Shown here: one piece after another, positions 29,107 to 40,209 of the stretch
Layout: each line of letters opens with the position of its first letter
How positions within the stretch are numbered: position 1 is the first letter of the stretch
Translations under genes and position numbers: made by a program
The notes under the pieces: model-generated
Told to the model about the DNA's origin: nothing
The model's database searches: none
The model's input: only the letters and a program-made list of their open reading frames with translations
DNA from: Massilia sp. BJB1822
Lineage (GTDB): Bacteria > Pseudomonadota > Gammaproteobacteria > Burkholderiales > Burkholderiaceae_D
Assembly: GCF_013369485.1 (NCBI RefSeq)
Contig: NZ_JABWEB010000003.1
Location: forward strand, 372,001-436,000
Direction: 5' to 3'
Length of the DNA stretch: 64,000 nt

Positions 29107-29151
29107 GCATTGCCGTTACGAATCGGGACAAATAAGAGCACCCGGCAATGC
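29107..29151 (+). promoter_or_regulatory. Inverted repeat after the HPt-like gene
   Basis: GCATTGCCG / CGGCAATGC, a perfect 9-base stem with a 27-base loop, 79 bases beyond the stop. It may be an operator or part of a weak terminator; there is no U-run. Confidence 0.35.
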
Positions 29152-29197
29152 CGAAGCATTTCTATTGCTGACGCCAAACTACCTGGGCAGTTCTTGA

Positions 29198-29244
29198 CCA
29201 AAAATCAAGGTTGTTATTGATTTTTGGCAACGAACTGGTATATT
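29198..29244 (+). promoter_or_regulatory. Promoter with overlapping 11-bp inverted repeat, Sel1 lipoprotein gene
   Basis: -35 TTGATT (29217-29222), 16-base spacer, -10 TATATT (29239-29244). CCAAAAATCAA (29198-29208) and TTGATTTTTGG (29217-29227) form a perfect 11-base inverted repeat with an 8-base gap; its right arm covers the -35 box, so it looks like a repressor site. Confidence 0.5.
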
Positions 29245-29298
29245 GGCGCCCCCGCCCAGAACACGCGGGGGCCGAATAAAAATAAGGTAAAAGCGGAA

Positions 29299-29847
29299 AT
29301 GGAATTATTTAACAAGTCCGGCGCGCTCTTGGCGTCGGGACTGGTGATGGTGGGCGCCCTGATCGCCTGCCAGGCAAAGGAAGATAGCGTGCCGCCGCCC
29401 CAGGTGATCGAGGCGGCGGCGCAGGCGCTGAGCGTGAATGGCGGCGCCGCTGCCGAACGCCGCCTGCGCGAATGGGCCGAGCAAGGCTCGGTGGTGGCCC
29501 GGCGCGAACTGGGCTTGTTCTATCAAGGCAAACAGGCGCGCCGCGCCGAAGCCGTCAAGCTGCTGGAACAGGCCGCCCTGGCTGGCGATTCCGAAGCGGC
29601 CTTCCAGCTGGCAGAACTCTACCGCGGCGGCCAGCCCTTCAACGCCCAAGCGGCCGAGAAGGCGCACCCCTGGTATTTGCAGGCGGCACGCCACAGCCAT
29701 CCCAAAGCCGCCCTGACCCTGGCTTCCCTGGCCAGCAGCGGCAAAGGCGCAGCCCGCGACGAGGAAGAGGCGGCCAAATGGGCCGATATTGCCGCCAGCC
29801 TGAAAGCAGGCAGCAGCAGCGCTGCCCACAGCTGGAGTGGCTACTAA
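29299..29847 (+). CDS. Sel1-repeat lipoprotein
   Basis: A 182-residue protein from ATG 29299. Lipobox L-I-A-C24 marks it as a lipoprotein. Residues 55-170 hold about three Sel1-like helical repeats (AERRLREWAEQGSVVARRELGLFYQG, AVKLLEQAALAGDSEAAFQLAELYRGG, HPWYLQAARHSHPKAALTLASLASSG). Sel1 repeats mediate protein-protein contacts. In front is a promoter with an inverted repeat; the gene is followed by a LuxR-type regulator and prsT, so it may belong to the extracellular-matrix cluster (inference). Confidence 0.82.
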   Translation: MELFNKSGALLASGLVMVGALIACQAKEDSVPPPQVIEAAAQALSVNGGAAAERRLREWAEQGSVVARRELGLFYQGKQARRAEAVKLLEQAALAGDSEAAFQLAELYRGGQPFNAQAAEKAHPWYLQAARHSHPKAALTLASLASSGKGAARDEEEAAKWADIAASLKAGSSSAAHSWSGY

Positions 29848-29961
29848 GCCGCCCACTGCCCTGCGGATTTCCCGCACCATCTTGCCATAAGGGCATTGTC
29901 AGTTCATCATGAGGCTCGCGCCGCCGGGATGCCCATCCCGGCCGCTTCCGGAGAAGCGCCC

Positions 29962-30567
29962 ATGCCGCTGCGCCAGATCAGCTTCCACATCGTGCATCCC
30001 GAAGCGGTATTGGCCGCCGGCCTGCACGCCCTGCTGGACGGTCAACCCGGCCTGCGCCCGGCGCCGCTGGGCGAGGCCGATGTCCTGCTCACCGATTACG
30101 ACCATGCGCTGCGCCATGCCGGCCAGGTGGCCGCGCGCATCCTGCTGCTGACCCAGCGCGACAGCGAATGCGAACTGCGCCGCGCCCTCGACGGCGGCGT
30201 GCACGGCTATCTGCTGCAAAGCTGCAGCGCCGAGGAATTGCGCCTGGCGGTGCGCCAGCTGGGCCGGGGCCAGCCCTATCTGAGTCCGGCCCTGCGCCCC
30301 GGCGTGGCCGACGGCGCGCGGCGCGCCCATTTGACCGGCCGCGAAACCGATGTGCTGCGCCTGCTGGCCCTGGGGCGCTGCGACAAGGCCATCGCGCGCG
30401 AGCTGGGCATCGGCCTGGGCACGGTCAAGACCCATGTGAAAGGCGTGCTGAGCAAGCTCGACGCCACCGCCCGCACCCACGCCGTCGTGGTGGCCGCGCA
30501 ACGCGGCCTGATTGCAGTGCGCCCGCCGGACAGCCGGCCGCAGGCGGGCGGCAGCGCCGGAGCTTGA
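29962..30567 (+). CDS. LuxR/NarL-type regulator with a degenerate receiver domain
   Basis: About 201 residues from ATG 29962, behind GGAG at 8 bases; a TTG start at 29896 is possible but has no ribosome site. The N-terminal domain resembles a receiver (FHIVHPEAVLAAGLHALLDG, DVLLTDYDHAL, RILLLTQRDSECELRRALDGGVHGYLLQSC), but the acidic pair that binds Mg2+ is replaced by HIVHPE, so phosphorylation is doubtful. The C-terminal LuxR helix-turn-helix is intact (LTGRETDVLRLLALGRCDKAIARELGI, TVKTHVKGVLSKL). It lies just upstream of prsT and may control matrix genes. Confidence 0.82.
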   Translation: MPLRQISFHIVHPEAVLAAGLHALLDGQPGLRPAPLGEADVLLTDYDHALRHAGQVAARILLLTQRDSECELRRALDGGVHGYLLQSCSAEELRLAVRQLGRGQPYLSPALRPGVADGARRAHLTGRETDVLRLLALGRCDKAIARELGIGLGTVKTHVKGVLSKLDATARTHAVVVAAQRGLIAVRPPDSRPQAGGSAGA

Positions 30568-30634
30568 GCCGGCGCAAGGGGGCCGCGCGCGCTTGTTCTT
30601 ACTCTGGGCCTAAGTCCGCTCCGGAGATTGCGCC

Positions 30635-33400
30635 ATGCCCCGCCTTGCCATCCACTTCCCGCCCCGCCTGCGGCCCCTGCTGCTGGCCACTCTGCTAAGC
30701 GCACTGCCGCTCAGCGCCTGCGACCGCCATCCCAGCAGCATCCAGCTGCTGGCGGCCGCCCGCCAGGCCCGTCAGCAAGGCGACCACCGCACCGCCATGA
30801 TCGAGCTGAAAAACCTGCTGCAGCAGAATCCGCGCCAGGCCAGCGCCCGCCTGCTGCTGGGCGAAGTCTATCTCGACACCGGCGACGCCGCGTCGGCGGA
30901 AAAAGAGCTGCGCCGCGCCCTGCAACTGGGCCTGGCGGCGGCCGACGTCCTGCCCGCGCTCGGCCGCGCCCTGCTGCAACAAGGTAAGTACGAGCAGCTC
31001 TTGGCCGAGATCGCGATCGATCCGGCCCAGCCCCTGAGCGCCGTGCTGCGCGGCCACGCCTTGCTGGCGCAAAAACATGCTGAACAGGCGGCTGCCCTGT
31101 ACGCCCAAGCCTTGCAGCGGCAGCCGGATTTGCCGGAAGCCCTGCTGGGCCAGGCCCGCCTCGCGCTCTTGCGCCAGGACGCCGACACCGCCCTGCGCCT
31201 GACCGAACAAGCCCTGCGCCGCCATCCCGAGCACATCGAGAGCCTGCGCTTGCAAGGCGATCTGCTGCGCGACGCCGGCCGCCTGGACGCGGCGCGCCAC
31301 AGCCATGAGCGCATTCTGGCGCTGCGTCCGCGCGACGCCCAAGCGCGCATCGATATCGCCCACCTGCAATTGCAGGCTGGCCAGCTGGAGGCGGCGCGCG
31401 CCAGCATCGCCGCCGCGCGCGAGGTCGCGCCCAACAGCCTGCTGGTCCTGTACGCGCAAGCCTTGCTCGACTACCGCAACGGTCAGCACAAGGCCGCGCT
31501 GGAACGCTTGCAGCAAATCCTGCGCGCCGCGCCCGAGCATCCGCCCAGCCTGCTGTTATGCGGCGCGGTGCAGGCAGCTCTGGGCGCGCCGGTCCAGGCG
31601 GAGCAGCACTTGCGCCAATTCCTCGAGGCCGCGCCCGGCCAGCCTTACGCGAGCAAGCTGCTGGCCAGCGTGCTGCTGATGCAGGACAAGCCGGCCGCCG
31701 TCCTCGCCCTGCTGCAGCCGCTGCAAACCACCGCCGCGCCCGATGCGGAACTGCTGGCTCTGCTGGGCGAAGCGCGCATGCGCTTGCGCCAGTTCAGCCA
31801 GGCGGCCGAGGATTTCCGCCAGGCCAGCGAGCTGGCGCCGGCCACGCCGGCCCTGCACATGGCCCTGGGCATCAGCCGCCTGGGCAGCGGCGACAATGCG
31901 CGCGCCATCGGCGAGCTGGAGCGGGCCGCCGCCGCCCGTCTGCCGCGCGCCGGCGTGCTGCTGGTGATGACCCATTTGCGCGCGCGCGATTTCGGCGCCG
32001 CCCTGGCCGCCGTGCAGGCGCTGGAGCGCCAGGGCGCCAATCCCCTGGTGCACAATCTGCGCGGCGGCGTGCAGGTGGCCAGCCAGGATCTGGCCGGCGC
32101 GCGCCGCAGCTTCGAGCAGGCGCTGGCCATGGATGCGCTGTACCAGCCGGCGCTCGACAATCTGGCCCAGCTCGACCTCATGGAAGGCAAGCCGCAACAG
32201 GCCCGCCAGCGCTATCTGGCCGCGCTGGCGCGCCAGCCCGGCAGCCTGACCTTGCAGCTGGCGCTGGCCCAGCTCGCCATCCGGCGCGAGCAGCGCGCCG
32301 AGGCCCTCGACTGGCTGGAGCAAGCCTGCCGCGACCATCCCGCAGCGCCGGCGCCAGCCCTGCTGCTGGCCCGCCTGCGCCTGGCCGGCGGCGAAACGGA
32401 AAAGGCGCTGCGTCTGGCGCAAAAGCTGCAAGCGGCCCAGGGCGGCAATGCCGATGCCCTGGCCCTGCTGGCCGAGGCCCAGAATGCGGCCCAGCAGCCC
32501 GCAGCCGCGCTGGAAAGCTTAAGCCAGCTGGCCCAGTTGCAACCGTCCTCGGCCATCGTCCAGCTGCAATTGGCACGCCAGCACCTGCTGCTGCGCCAGC
32601 TCGACGCCGCCTTGCTGGCCGCGCGCAAAGCCTTGAGCCTGCAGGCGCAGCAACCCGAAGCGCTGGCCCTGGCCGTGGCCCTGCTGCTGGACAAGCAAGC
32701 TTATGCCGAGGCGCTCAAGCTGGCGCGCCAGGCGCAGCAGGCCGAACCTGAGCGGCCCATGGGCTACAAGCTCGAAGGCGATATCCTCTTGAGCCAGCAG
32801 CAGGCCGGCGCGGCCCTGTCCCTGTATGGCAAGGCTTACACTCTGGCCCCGTCCGGCCCGCTGGTCATTGCCCTGCACCGCGCGCGCTTGGCCGCCGGCC
32901 GGCGCGCCGAAGCGGCACAGCAGATGCAGGCCTGGCTGCGCCAGCATGCGGGCGACGCGCCAACCCGGCTGTATTACGCCAGCAGCCTGATGCAGGAGCA
33001 GGATTACCGTGCCGCCGCCGCCCAGCTGGAGCTGCTGGCGGCCGCCGACGGCCGCAATGTGATTGTGCTCAATGATCTGGCCTGGGCGTATCAGCAGCTC
33101 GGCGATGCGCGCGCGCTGGACCTGGCCGAACGCGCCTACCGGCTGACGCCGAATAATCCCGCCGTGGCCGATACCCTGGGCTGGATTTTGCAGCAGCGGG
33201 GCCAGACCGAACGCGCCCTACCCCTGCTGAAGCGAGCCGTGGAACAGGCGCCGACCTCCACCGACATCCGCTACCACCTGGTGCAAAGCCTGGCCAAGGC
33301 CGGCGACCGCGCGGCGCTGCGCCGCCATGCGGAACAGCTGCTGGCCAGCCGCGATTTCCCCCAGCGCGAACAAGTGCGCGCCCTGCTGGCCCAGCCTTGA
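30635..33400 (+). CDS. prsT: XrtA/PEP-CTERM system TPR lipoprotein PrsT
   Basis: A 921-residue protein with lipobox L-S-A-C29, then some 20 tetratricopeptide repeats over the rest (HRTAMIELKNLLQQNPRQASARLLLGEVYLDTGDAASAEKELRRAL is the first pair). Length, lipoprotein signal and repeat content fit PrsT, which is encoded in exosortase-A loci of exopolysaccharide-making, floc-forming proteobacteria and is thought to help export or assemble the matrix. The expected neighbours (epsH/xrtA, prsK, prsR, further eps genes) are absent; directly after it lie two truncated relatives of that locus. Confidence 0.9.
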   Translation: MPRLAIHFPPRLRPLLLATLLSALPLSACDRHPSSIQLLAAARQARQQGDHRTAMIELKNLLQQNPRQASARLLLGEVYLDTGDAASAEKELRRALQLGLAAADVLPALGRALLQQGKYEQLLAEIAIDPAQPLSAVLRGHALLAQKHAEQAAALYAQALQRQPDLPEALLGQARLALLRQDADTALRLTEQALRRHPEHIESLRLQGDLLRDAGRLDAARHSHERILALRPRDAQARIDIAHLQLQAGQLEAARASIAAAREVAPNSLLVLYAQALLDYRNGQHKAALERLQQILRAAPEHPPSLLLCGAVQAALGAPVQAEQHLRQFLEAAPGQPYASKLLASVLLMQDKPAAVLALLQPLQTTAAPDAELLALLGEARMRLRQFSQAAEDFRQASELAPATPALHMALGISRLGSGDNARAIGELERAAAARLPRAGVLLVMTHLRARDFGAALAAVQALERQGANPLVHNLRGGVQVASQDLAGARRSFEQALAMDALYQPALDNLAQLDLMEGKPQQARQRYLAALARQPGSLTLQLALAQLAIRREQRAEALDWLEQACRDHPAAPAPALLLARLRLAGGETEKALRLAQKLQAAQGGNADALALLAEAQNAAQQPAAALESLSQLAQLQPSSAIVQLQLARQHLLLRQLDAALLAARKALSLQAQQPEALALAVALLLDKQAYAEALKLARQAQQAEPERPMGYKLEGDILLSQQQAGAALSLYGKAYTLAPSGPLVIALHRARLAAGRRAEAAQQMQAWLRQHAGDAPTRLYYASSLMQEQDYRAAAAQLELLAAADGRNVIVLNDLAWAYQQLGDARALDLAERAYRLTPNNPAVADTLGWILQQRGQTERALPLLKRAVEQAPTSTDIRYHLVQSLAKAGDRAALRRHAEQLLASRDFPQREQVRALLAQP

Positions 33401-33476
33401 GCGCGGCGTCGGCCTTTCTTACAGGCGCCGTGGCTGGCAGCACGGCCGCCTTCGCGCCCGCAGGCGCGCCGGCCCC

Positions 33477-33492
33477 TGGCGCGGGATTTGCT
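33477..33492 (+). promoter_or_regulatory. Sigma-54 promoter (-24/-12)
   Basis: TGGCGCGGGATTTGCT matches TGGCAC-N5-TTGCW with exact spacing, 35 bases before the ATG of the truncated PEP-CTERM-type gene. PEP-CTERM genes of related bacteria are under sigma-54 and the PrsK/PrsR system, so the site fits its gene. Confidence 0.75.
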
Positions 33493-33527
33493 CGCCGATA
33501 GCAGGAAATACCGACCGGGAGTCCAAG

Positions 33528-33728
33528 ATGAATAAGCAAGCCCAACTCTGCATCCTGCTGCTGGCCCTGCCCTGCTGCACGCCGCTGCCTGCCGCCGCCC
33601 AGCCGCTGGCCCCTTTTCTGCTTCACCATAGCGGTCCAGCCGAACTGAAATACACCGGCTATCTGGCGCGCAGCAATGACCGCGGCACGACGGGCCAGAT
33701 GAAAGAGTCGTTTTTCGGCGCCGGCTAA
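33528..33728 (+). pseudogene. 5' fragment of a PEP-CTERM-type secreted protein gene
   Basis: 66 codons from ATG 33528 (GGGAG upstream): a signal peptide (LCILLLALPCCTPLPAAAQ) and the first 40 residues of a mature protein (LKYTGYLARSNDRGTTGQMKES), then the frame ends at the same base as the convergent glycosyltransferase fragment. It resembles the start of secreted PEP-CTERM proteins but has no C-terminal sorting motif. A sigma-54 promoter is intact. It may still be expressed as a short exported peptide. The fragment interpretation is inference from the shared end point. Confidence 0.6.
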
Positions 33729-34504
33729 CTCGGTTGCAAGGAATCGACGCGGATCTGGCTGGCTTCGCGTTCGAAGAACTGGGCCGCATCCGTCACATGC
33801 ACGCCGCCCAAGGCGCATTCGAGCAGTTCGCGCACCGGATACGCGCCATTGCGGCGGTCGGCAACGGACACGATCACTTCGTCGGCCTCGTAAGCCAGCG
33901 CCAGCGCCAGCAGGGGCTGGCCGCTGGGCAGCACGCTGCCGGCCGGCACGCAGGAATTTTCGCCCGGCACCGGCACGCAGCCGATCACATGAAACTGGTG
34001 CAAGCCCTGGCGCGCAGCCGCCAGCTGAAGGCATTCCAGCGCCAGCATGCCGTCTCCCACCAGGATCACGCGGGCCGATATCAAGCGCGAATGGCGGGAA
34101 CCGAACAGCAGCATGCGCGTCAGCAGCACGCCGCCTGCGCCCAGCAGGAAAGCCAGCCAGGCCGCATCGCGCGCCGTCCCGCTTATGCCGGAACGCAGGG
34201 CGGCGGCCGGAGACAGCAAAACCAGCCAGCGATGCAGCAGATAGGCCAGCACCAGCGCCGGCAGCAGGCGCGCCAGCAGGGCTTTCGCGTCTTCGCAACG
34301 CTGCTGATCATACATGCCCAGCGCCGCCATGCAGACCACCACCGGCGCCACGAAAAACGCCGCCGCCACATACATCTGCCCCGGCCGCCGCTCCGGCAGC
34401 CAGACCAGGGACACCAGCACCGCCGCCGTGAGCAGCGCCAGCACCTCCAGCAGCAGCAGGATGATGCCCGCGCGGGACACATAATGATTGAAGATCCTGA
34501 CCAT
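33725..34504 (-). pseudogene. Truncated EpsB-type (XrtA-associated) sugar transferase
   Basis: 259 codons from 34504 (MVRIFNHYVSR). They match the N-terminal half of the XrtA-system undecaprenyl-phosphate sugar transferases: about five transmembrane segments, a Rossmann-like domain (ARVILVGDGMLALECLQL, EADEVIVSVADRRNG), then FFEREASQIRVDSLQPS. In intact members that motif is followed by WLIFSDGF and a roughly 200-residue catalytic domain; here a TAG stop falls right after it. The bases beyond the stop belong to the convergent gene fragment. The catalytic part is gone, so the enzyme is presumably dead. Confidence 0.8.
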
Positions 34505-34701
34505 GGCCCACCTCCTCCACCGCCGATGACGGCTCAGCCATGATGCCGGACGCCCCGCTGGGCAGCTTTGCGCCGCCACAAGCAAACACCAGAGCCAGAT
34601 CAAAGCGGCGGCGAAAAGCCGAGCGGCCAGCAGGGCCAAATATGACGCAGGCATGACAAATGGTCTATAGTCATGCTTCTTGACAGAAAATTCGAATCGC
34701 C

Positions 34702-36315
34702 ATGAAATTTGATGTAGCCATCGTGGGCAGCGGCCTGGCCGGCCTGTCGGTCGCCCTGCACCTCGCCGAAACACGTAAAGTCGCCATCATTTCCAAACGC
34801 GCCCTGCTGGATGGCGCCAGCAACTGGGCCCAGGGCGGCATCGCCGCCGTGCTCGATTCCGGCGACAGCCATGAGCAGCATATCGCCGACACCCTGGTGG
34901 CCGGCGGCGGCCTATGCGACGAAGGCGCCACCCGCTTTATCGTCGAAAACGGCCGCAGCGCCATCGAGTGGCTGATCGCCCAGGGCGTGCCCTTCACCCG
35001 CGACGACAGCGCGGAACTGGGCTTCCACCTGACGCGCGAGGGCGGCCATAGCCAGCGCCGCATCATCCACGCCGCCGACGCCACCGGCCACGCGGTCCAG
35101 GTGACGCTGGAAGAAAAAGTGCGCGCCCACCCGAATATCAGCCTGTTCGAGCACCACTGCGCGATCGACCTGATCACCACGGACAAGCTGGGTCCGCGCC
35201 CCGGCCACTCCCAGCCCAAATGCCACGGCTTGTACGTGCAGGATACGAAAACGGGCCAGGTGCTGACCTTCGCCGCCGAACATACGGTGATGGCCACCGG
35301 CGGCGCCGGCAAGGTGTATCTGTACACCACCAATCCCGACACCGCCAGTGGCGACGGCATCGCCATGGCCTGGCGCGCCGGCTGCCGCGTGTCGAATATG
35401 GAATTCATCCAGTTCCACCCGACTTGCCTGTACCACCCCTACGCCAAGTCCTTCCTAATCACCGAAGCGATCCGCGGCGAAGGCGGTCTGCTCAAGCTGC
35501 CGCCCGAAGCCGGCGCCGCCGCCGGCCAGCGCTTCATGCTGGCCCACGACGATCGCGCCGAACTGGCGCCGCGCGACGTGGTGGCGCGCGCCATCGACTT
35601 CGAGATCAAGAAGCGCGGCCTGGATTACGTCCACCTGGACATCAGTCACAAGCCGGCCGAATTCCTGATCGAGCATTTCCCGACGATTTATGCGCGCTGC
35701 CTGGAACTGGGCATCGACATCACCAAGGAAGCGATCCCCATCGTGCCGGCCGCGCACTACACCTGCGGCGGCGTCGTGACCGACCTGCTTGGCCGCACCG
35801 ACCTGCCCGGCCTGTACGCCGTGGGCGAAACCGCCTGCACCGGCCTGCATGGCGCGAATCGCCTGGCCAGCAATTCCCTGCTCGAATGCGTGGTGGTCGG
35901 CCGCGCCTGCGCCGACGATATCCTGTCCAAGGAAAAAGTCGACGCGCCCTATCTGCCGGACTGGGACGAAAGCCGCGTCAGCGACGCCGATGAGGAAGTG
36001 GTCATCGCCCACAACTGGGACGAATTGCGCCGCTTCATGTGGAATTATGTGGGCATCGTGCGCACCACCAAGCGCCTGGAACGCGCCCAGCACCGCATCG
36101 CGTTGCTGAAAGAGGAAATCGACGAGTATTACCGCAACTTCCGCATCACCCATGATTTGCTGGAGCTGCGAAATCTGGTCGATGTGGCCTCGATGATCGT
36201 CAACAGCGCCTTGCAGCGCCGCGAAAGCCGGGGCCTGCACTTCAGCCGCGATTATCCGGACACCTTGCCCAAGGCGCTGCCCAGCGTGCTGACGCCTTCG
36301 CGCCGCCGCAACTAA
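34702..36315 (+). CDS. nadB: L-aspartate oxidase
   Basis: A 537-residue FAD enzyme that oxidises L-aspartate to iminoaspartate, the first step of bacterial NAD synthesis. FAD-binding N-terminus [20 protein letters not shown]; then [13 protein letters not shown], the capping-domain residues [68 protein letters not shown], the second FAD part [25 protein letters not shown], and a helical C-terminus. Length is as expected. nadA and nadC are not in the window, so the gene stands alone. Confidence 0.96.
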   Translation: MKFDVAIVGSGLAGLSVALHLAETRKVAIISKRALLDGASNWAQGGIAAVLDSGDSHEQHIADTLVAGGGLCDEGATRFIVENGRSAIEWLIAQGVPFTRDDSAELGFHLTREGGHSQRRIIHAADATGHAVQVTLEEKVRAHPNISLFEHHCAIDLITTDKLGPRPGHSQPKCHGLYVQDTKTGQVLTFAAEHTVMATGGAGKVYLYTTNPDTASGDGIAMAWRAGCRVSNMEFIQFHPTCLYHPYAKSFLITEAIRGEGGLLKLPPEAGAAAGQRFMLAHDDRAELAPRDVVARAIDFEIKKRGLDYVHLDISHKPAEFLIEHFPTIYARCLELGIDITKEAIPIVPAAHYTCGGVVTDLLGRTDLPGLYAVGETACTGLHGANRLASNSLLECVVVGRACADDILSKEKVDAPYLPDWDESRVSDADEEVVIAHNWDELRRFMWNYVGIVRTTKRLERAQHRIALLKEEIDEYYRNFRITHDLLELRNLVDVASMIVNSALQRRESRGLHFSRDYPDTLPKALPSVLTPSRRRN

Positions 36316-36324
36316 GGCGGGCCA

Positions 36325-37104
36325 TCAAGGCACGGTAACGTCGAAGCGCTGCCCCAGGCGCTTCAATTCTCCGCTCTCGACCATGGCCGCAAAGGCCTGG
36401 TCGAACTCGCGCCGCAAGGCTTCATGCAGCTGGCGCTTGGGGAAGGCGAAATAGCCGTCCTGCACCTGGATCACATGAGCCAGCGGCGCCAGTTGCCCCG
36501 CCAAACCGAGTTTCGCCAAGACCGGTTCCGTATTGCGCCGGTTGCTGGCAAACAGGACCACATGCTGGGCCTCCACCATTTTCACCCCGCTTTCCACGCT
36601 GTTCGCCACGCTCACCTTGAGCATGGGGCGGGCCTGCTCGAACTGCTCGCCATAGGCCCAGCCATTCATGATGACGATGCGGTGGTCGGCCAGGGTGGCG
36701 AAATCGCCATGCCAGACGATGCCGGAGGTATTCAGCGCATAGAACACCATCTGGTCCTGGTAAAAGGGGCGGCGCGAAAACACCATGCGCTGCACGCGCT
36801 CGAAGGATTTGTAGGGGCCGACCAGAATATCGGCCTTGCCCTGGGATAGGATGGCCTGGGCGCGCGCCCAGGGGTAGATTTCGAAGCGCACCGTATGCCC
36901 CAGGCGGGTGGCCAATATGCGCACGACCTCCGGGCCAAGGCCGGTGAATTCGCCTTCCGGCGTGCGCTCGAAGACGCGCTCGAAATGCGCGCCCACGACC
37001 AGCAGCTCGCGCGCGCCGGCCTGGCCGCTAAACAGCAGCAACACCAGCGCCAGCAGCACCACCACTGCGATATGGAAGAGATGACGAAACCGCTTGCCGC
37101 GCAT
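36325..37104 (-). CDS. Periplasmic solute-binding protein, SBP family 3
   Basis: 259 residues from ATG 37104, preceded by GGAGGG at 4 bases (an upstream ATG at 37131 is less likely). Signal peptide (HIAVVVLLALVLLLFSGQAGA). The body fits the family: EFTGLGPEVVRILATRLGHTVRFEIYPWARAQAILSQG, ADILVGPYKS, MVFSRRPFYQDQMVF. It has no transport partner nearby. It is similar in style to the orphan binding protein at 11241-12029. Ligand unknown. Confidence 0.8.
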   Translation of the reverse strand: MRGKRFRHLFHIAVVVLLALVLLLFSGQAGARELLVVGAHFERVFERTPEGEFTGLGPEVVRILATRLGHTVRFEIYPWARAQAILSQGKADILVGPYKSFERVQRMVFSRRPFYQDQMVFYALNTSGIVWHGDFATLADHRIVIMNGWAYGEQFEQARPMLKVSVANSVESGVKMVEAQHVVLFASNRRNTEPVLAKLGLAGQLAPLAHVIQVQDGYFAFPKRQLHEALRREFDQAFAAMVESGELKRLGQRFDVTVP

Positions 37105-37145
37105 GCTGCCCTCCACCGTTTTGCGCTTCATAATACCATTTTTGC

Positions 37146-37709
37146 ATGAGCCAATCGCCCCCTGCCCCAGCCCCGCGCAGCGTGCTGCGCACCGCCACCG
37201 AAGCCGATATCCCGCGCATGGAAGCGCTGATTAGCCGTTCCGGCATAGGCTTGAGCAAGGGCTTTTACAGCGACGAGCAGGCGGCGGCCGTCACCCGCCA
37301 TGTCTTCGGCGTGGACAGCCAGCTGGTGACCGACGGCACTTACTTCATTATTGAACGCGAGGGCGAGGCCGTAGCTTGCGGCGGCTGGAGCAAGCGCGCC
37401 ACCCTGTTCGGTGGCGACCGGGCCAAGAGCGGTCACGATCCCCTGCTCGATCCCGCCACGCAGGCGGGACGCATCCGCGCCTTCTTTGTCGATCCGGCGG
37501 TACCGCGCCAGGGTCTGGGCAGCATGCTGATGCGCCATTGCGAAGCCGAGGCGGTGGCGCAAGGCTTCAAGACGCTGGAACTGGCAGCCACCATGCCGGG
37601 CGTGCCGCTGTATCTGGCCAGCGGCTTCGAGGTGACGGAAGATTTCGAATTGAGCCTGCCGGGCGGGATCCAGCTGCCGCTGTCGCGCATGCGCAAGCGG
37701 ATCGCCTGA
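37146..37709 (+). CDS. GNAT-family N-acetyltransferase
   Basis: A 187-residue protein of the GNAT fold, which transfers an acetyl group from acetyl-CoA. Visible are LRTATEADIPRMEALI, YFIIEREGEAVACGGWSKR, IRAFFVDPAVPRQGLGSMLMRHCEAEA (the acetyl-CoA loop, RQGLGS) and LELAATMPGVPLYLASGFEV at the end. It is divergent from the binding-protein gene, 41 bases between them. Substrate unknown. Confidence 0.9.
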   Translation: MSQSPPAPAPRSVLRTATEADIPRMEALISRSGIGLSKGFYSDEQAAAVTRHVFGVDSQLVTDGTYFIIEREGEAVACGGWSKRATLFGGDRAKSGHDPLLDPATQAGRIRAFFVDPAVPRQGLGSMLMRHCEAEAVAQGFKTLELAATMPGVPLYLASGFEVTEDFELSLPGGIQLPLSRMRKRIA

Positions 37710-37738
37710 ATCCGGCCCGGCAGGCCAGAAGGACGCGC

Positions 37739-39829
<2,091 letters not shown>

Positions 39830-39885
39830 GTCTCTTCCTTATTGTGGTGTGAACTGGTGAATTCCGGAAGCCTACTATACCCCAC

Positions 39886-39908
39886 AAAAGAACGATCGTT
39901 TTCTTTTT
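39886..39908. promoter_or_regulatory. Palindromic operator before the beta-oxidation gene
   Basis: A core AACGATCGTT (39891-39900) lies in a longer imperfect palindrome with A-rich and T-rich arms, about 60 bases before the enzyme's start. Size and position suit a TetR-family fatty-acid regulator; the protein is not in the window. Confidence 0.5.
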
Positions 39909-40166
39909 TTGGCGGACGCAGGCAGCTACCGAAAGTATGACTTTTCATAGAGAAGCCAGGGTTGAAATTTAATGTTTTTTCAATGAAAGATGATTATCTC
40001 AGATAATTGGTTTTCAACACTTCCATCTATTAATTTTCATTTCCAAAAAGTAATATCACTTTCAATTTGATATGCAATCTAAGTCTTTGATTGCAATGAA
40101 TTTTTTAAACATTTCTATTCCACCTAGATTATTTTCGTAGGGCATCAAAAAATATTCAAAAAAAAC
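39909..40166. other. AT-rich stretch without a gene
   Basis: About 260 bases of very low GC, unlike the rest of the window, with runs of A and T and no credible open frame on either strand. It lies upstream of the riboswitch promoter and could be a silencer (H-NS/MvaT-type) target or imported DNA. Confidence 0.6.
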
Positions 40167-40195
40167 TTGCCACACGGCATTTCATGGCATAAGAT
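40167..40195 (+). promoter_or_regulatory. Sigma-70 promoter of the riboswitch-controlled subtilase
   Basis: -35 TTGCCA (40167-40172), 17-base spacer, -10 TAAGAT (40190-40195). The predicted start, near 40202, lies just before the riboswitch. Confidence 0.65.
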
Positions 40196-40209
40196 TCCAT
40201 CCAGCAACT

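Noticed and set aside
34560..34600. Sigma-54 promoter for the truncated EpsB gene
   Set aside because: TGGCTC..TTTGCT is present on the minus strand, but the gap between GG and GC is one base too long.
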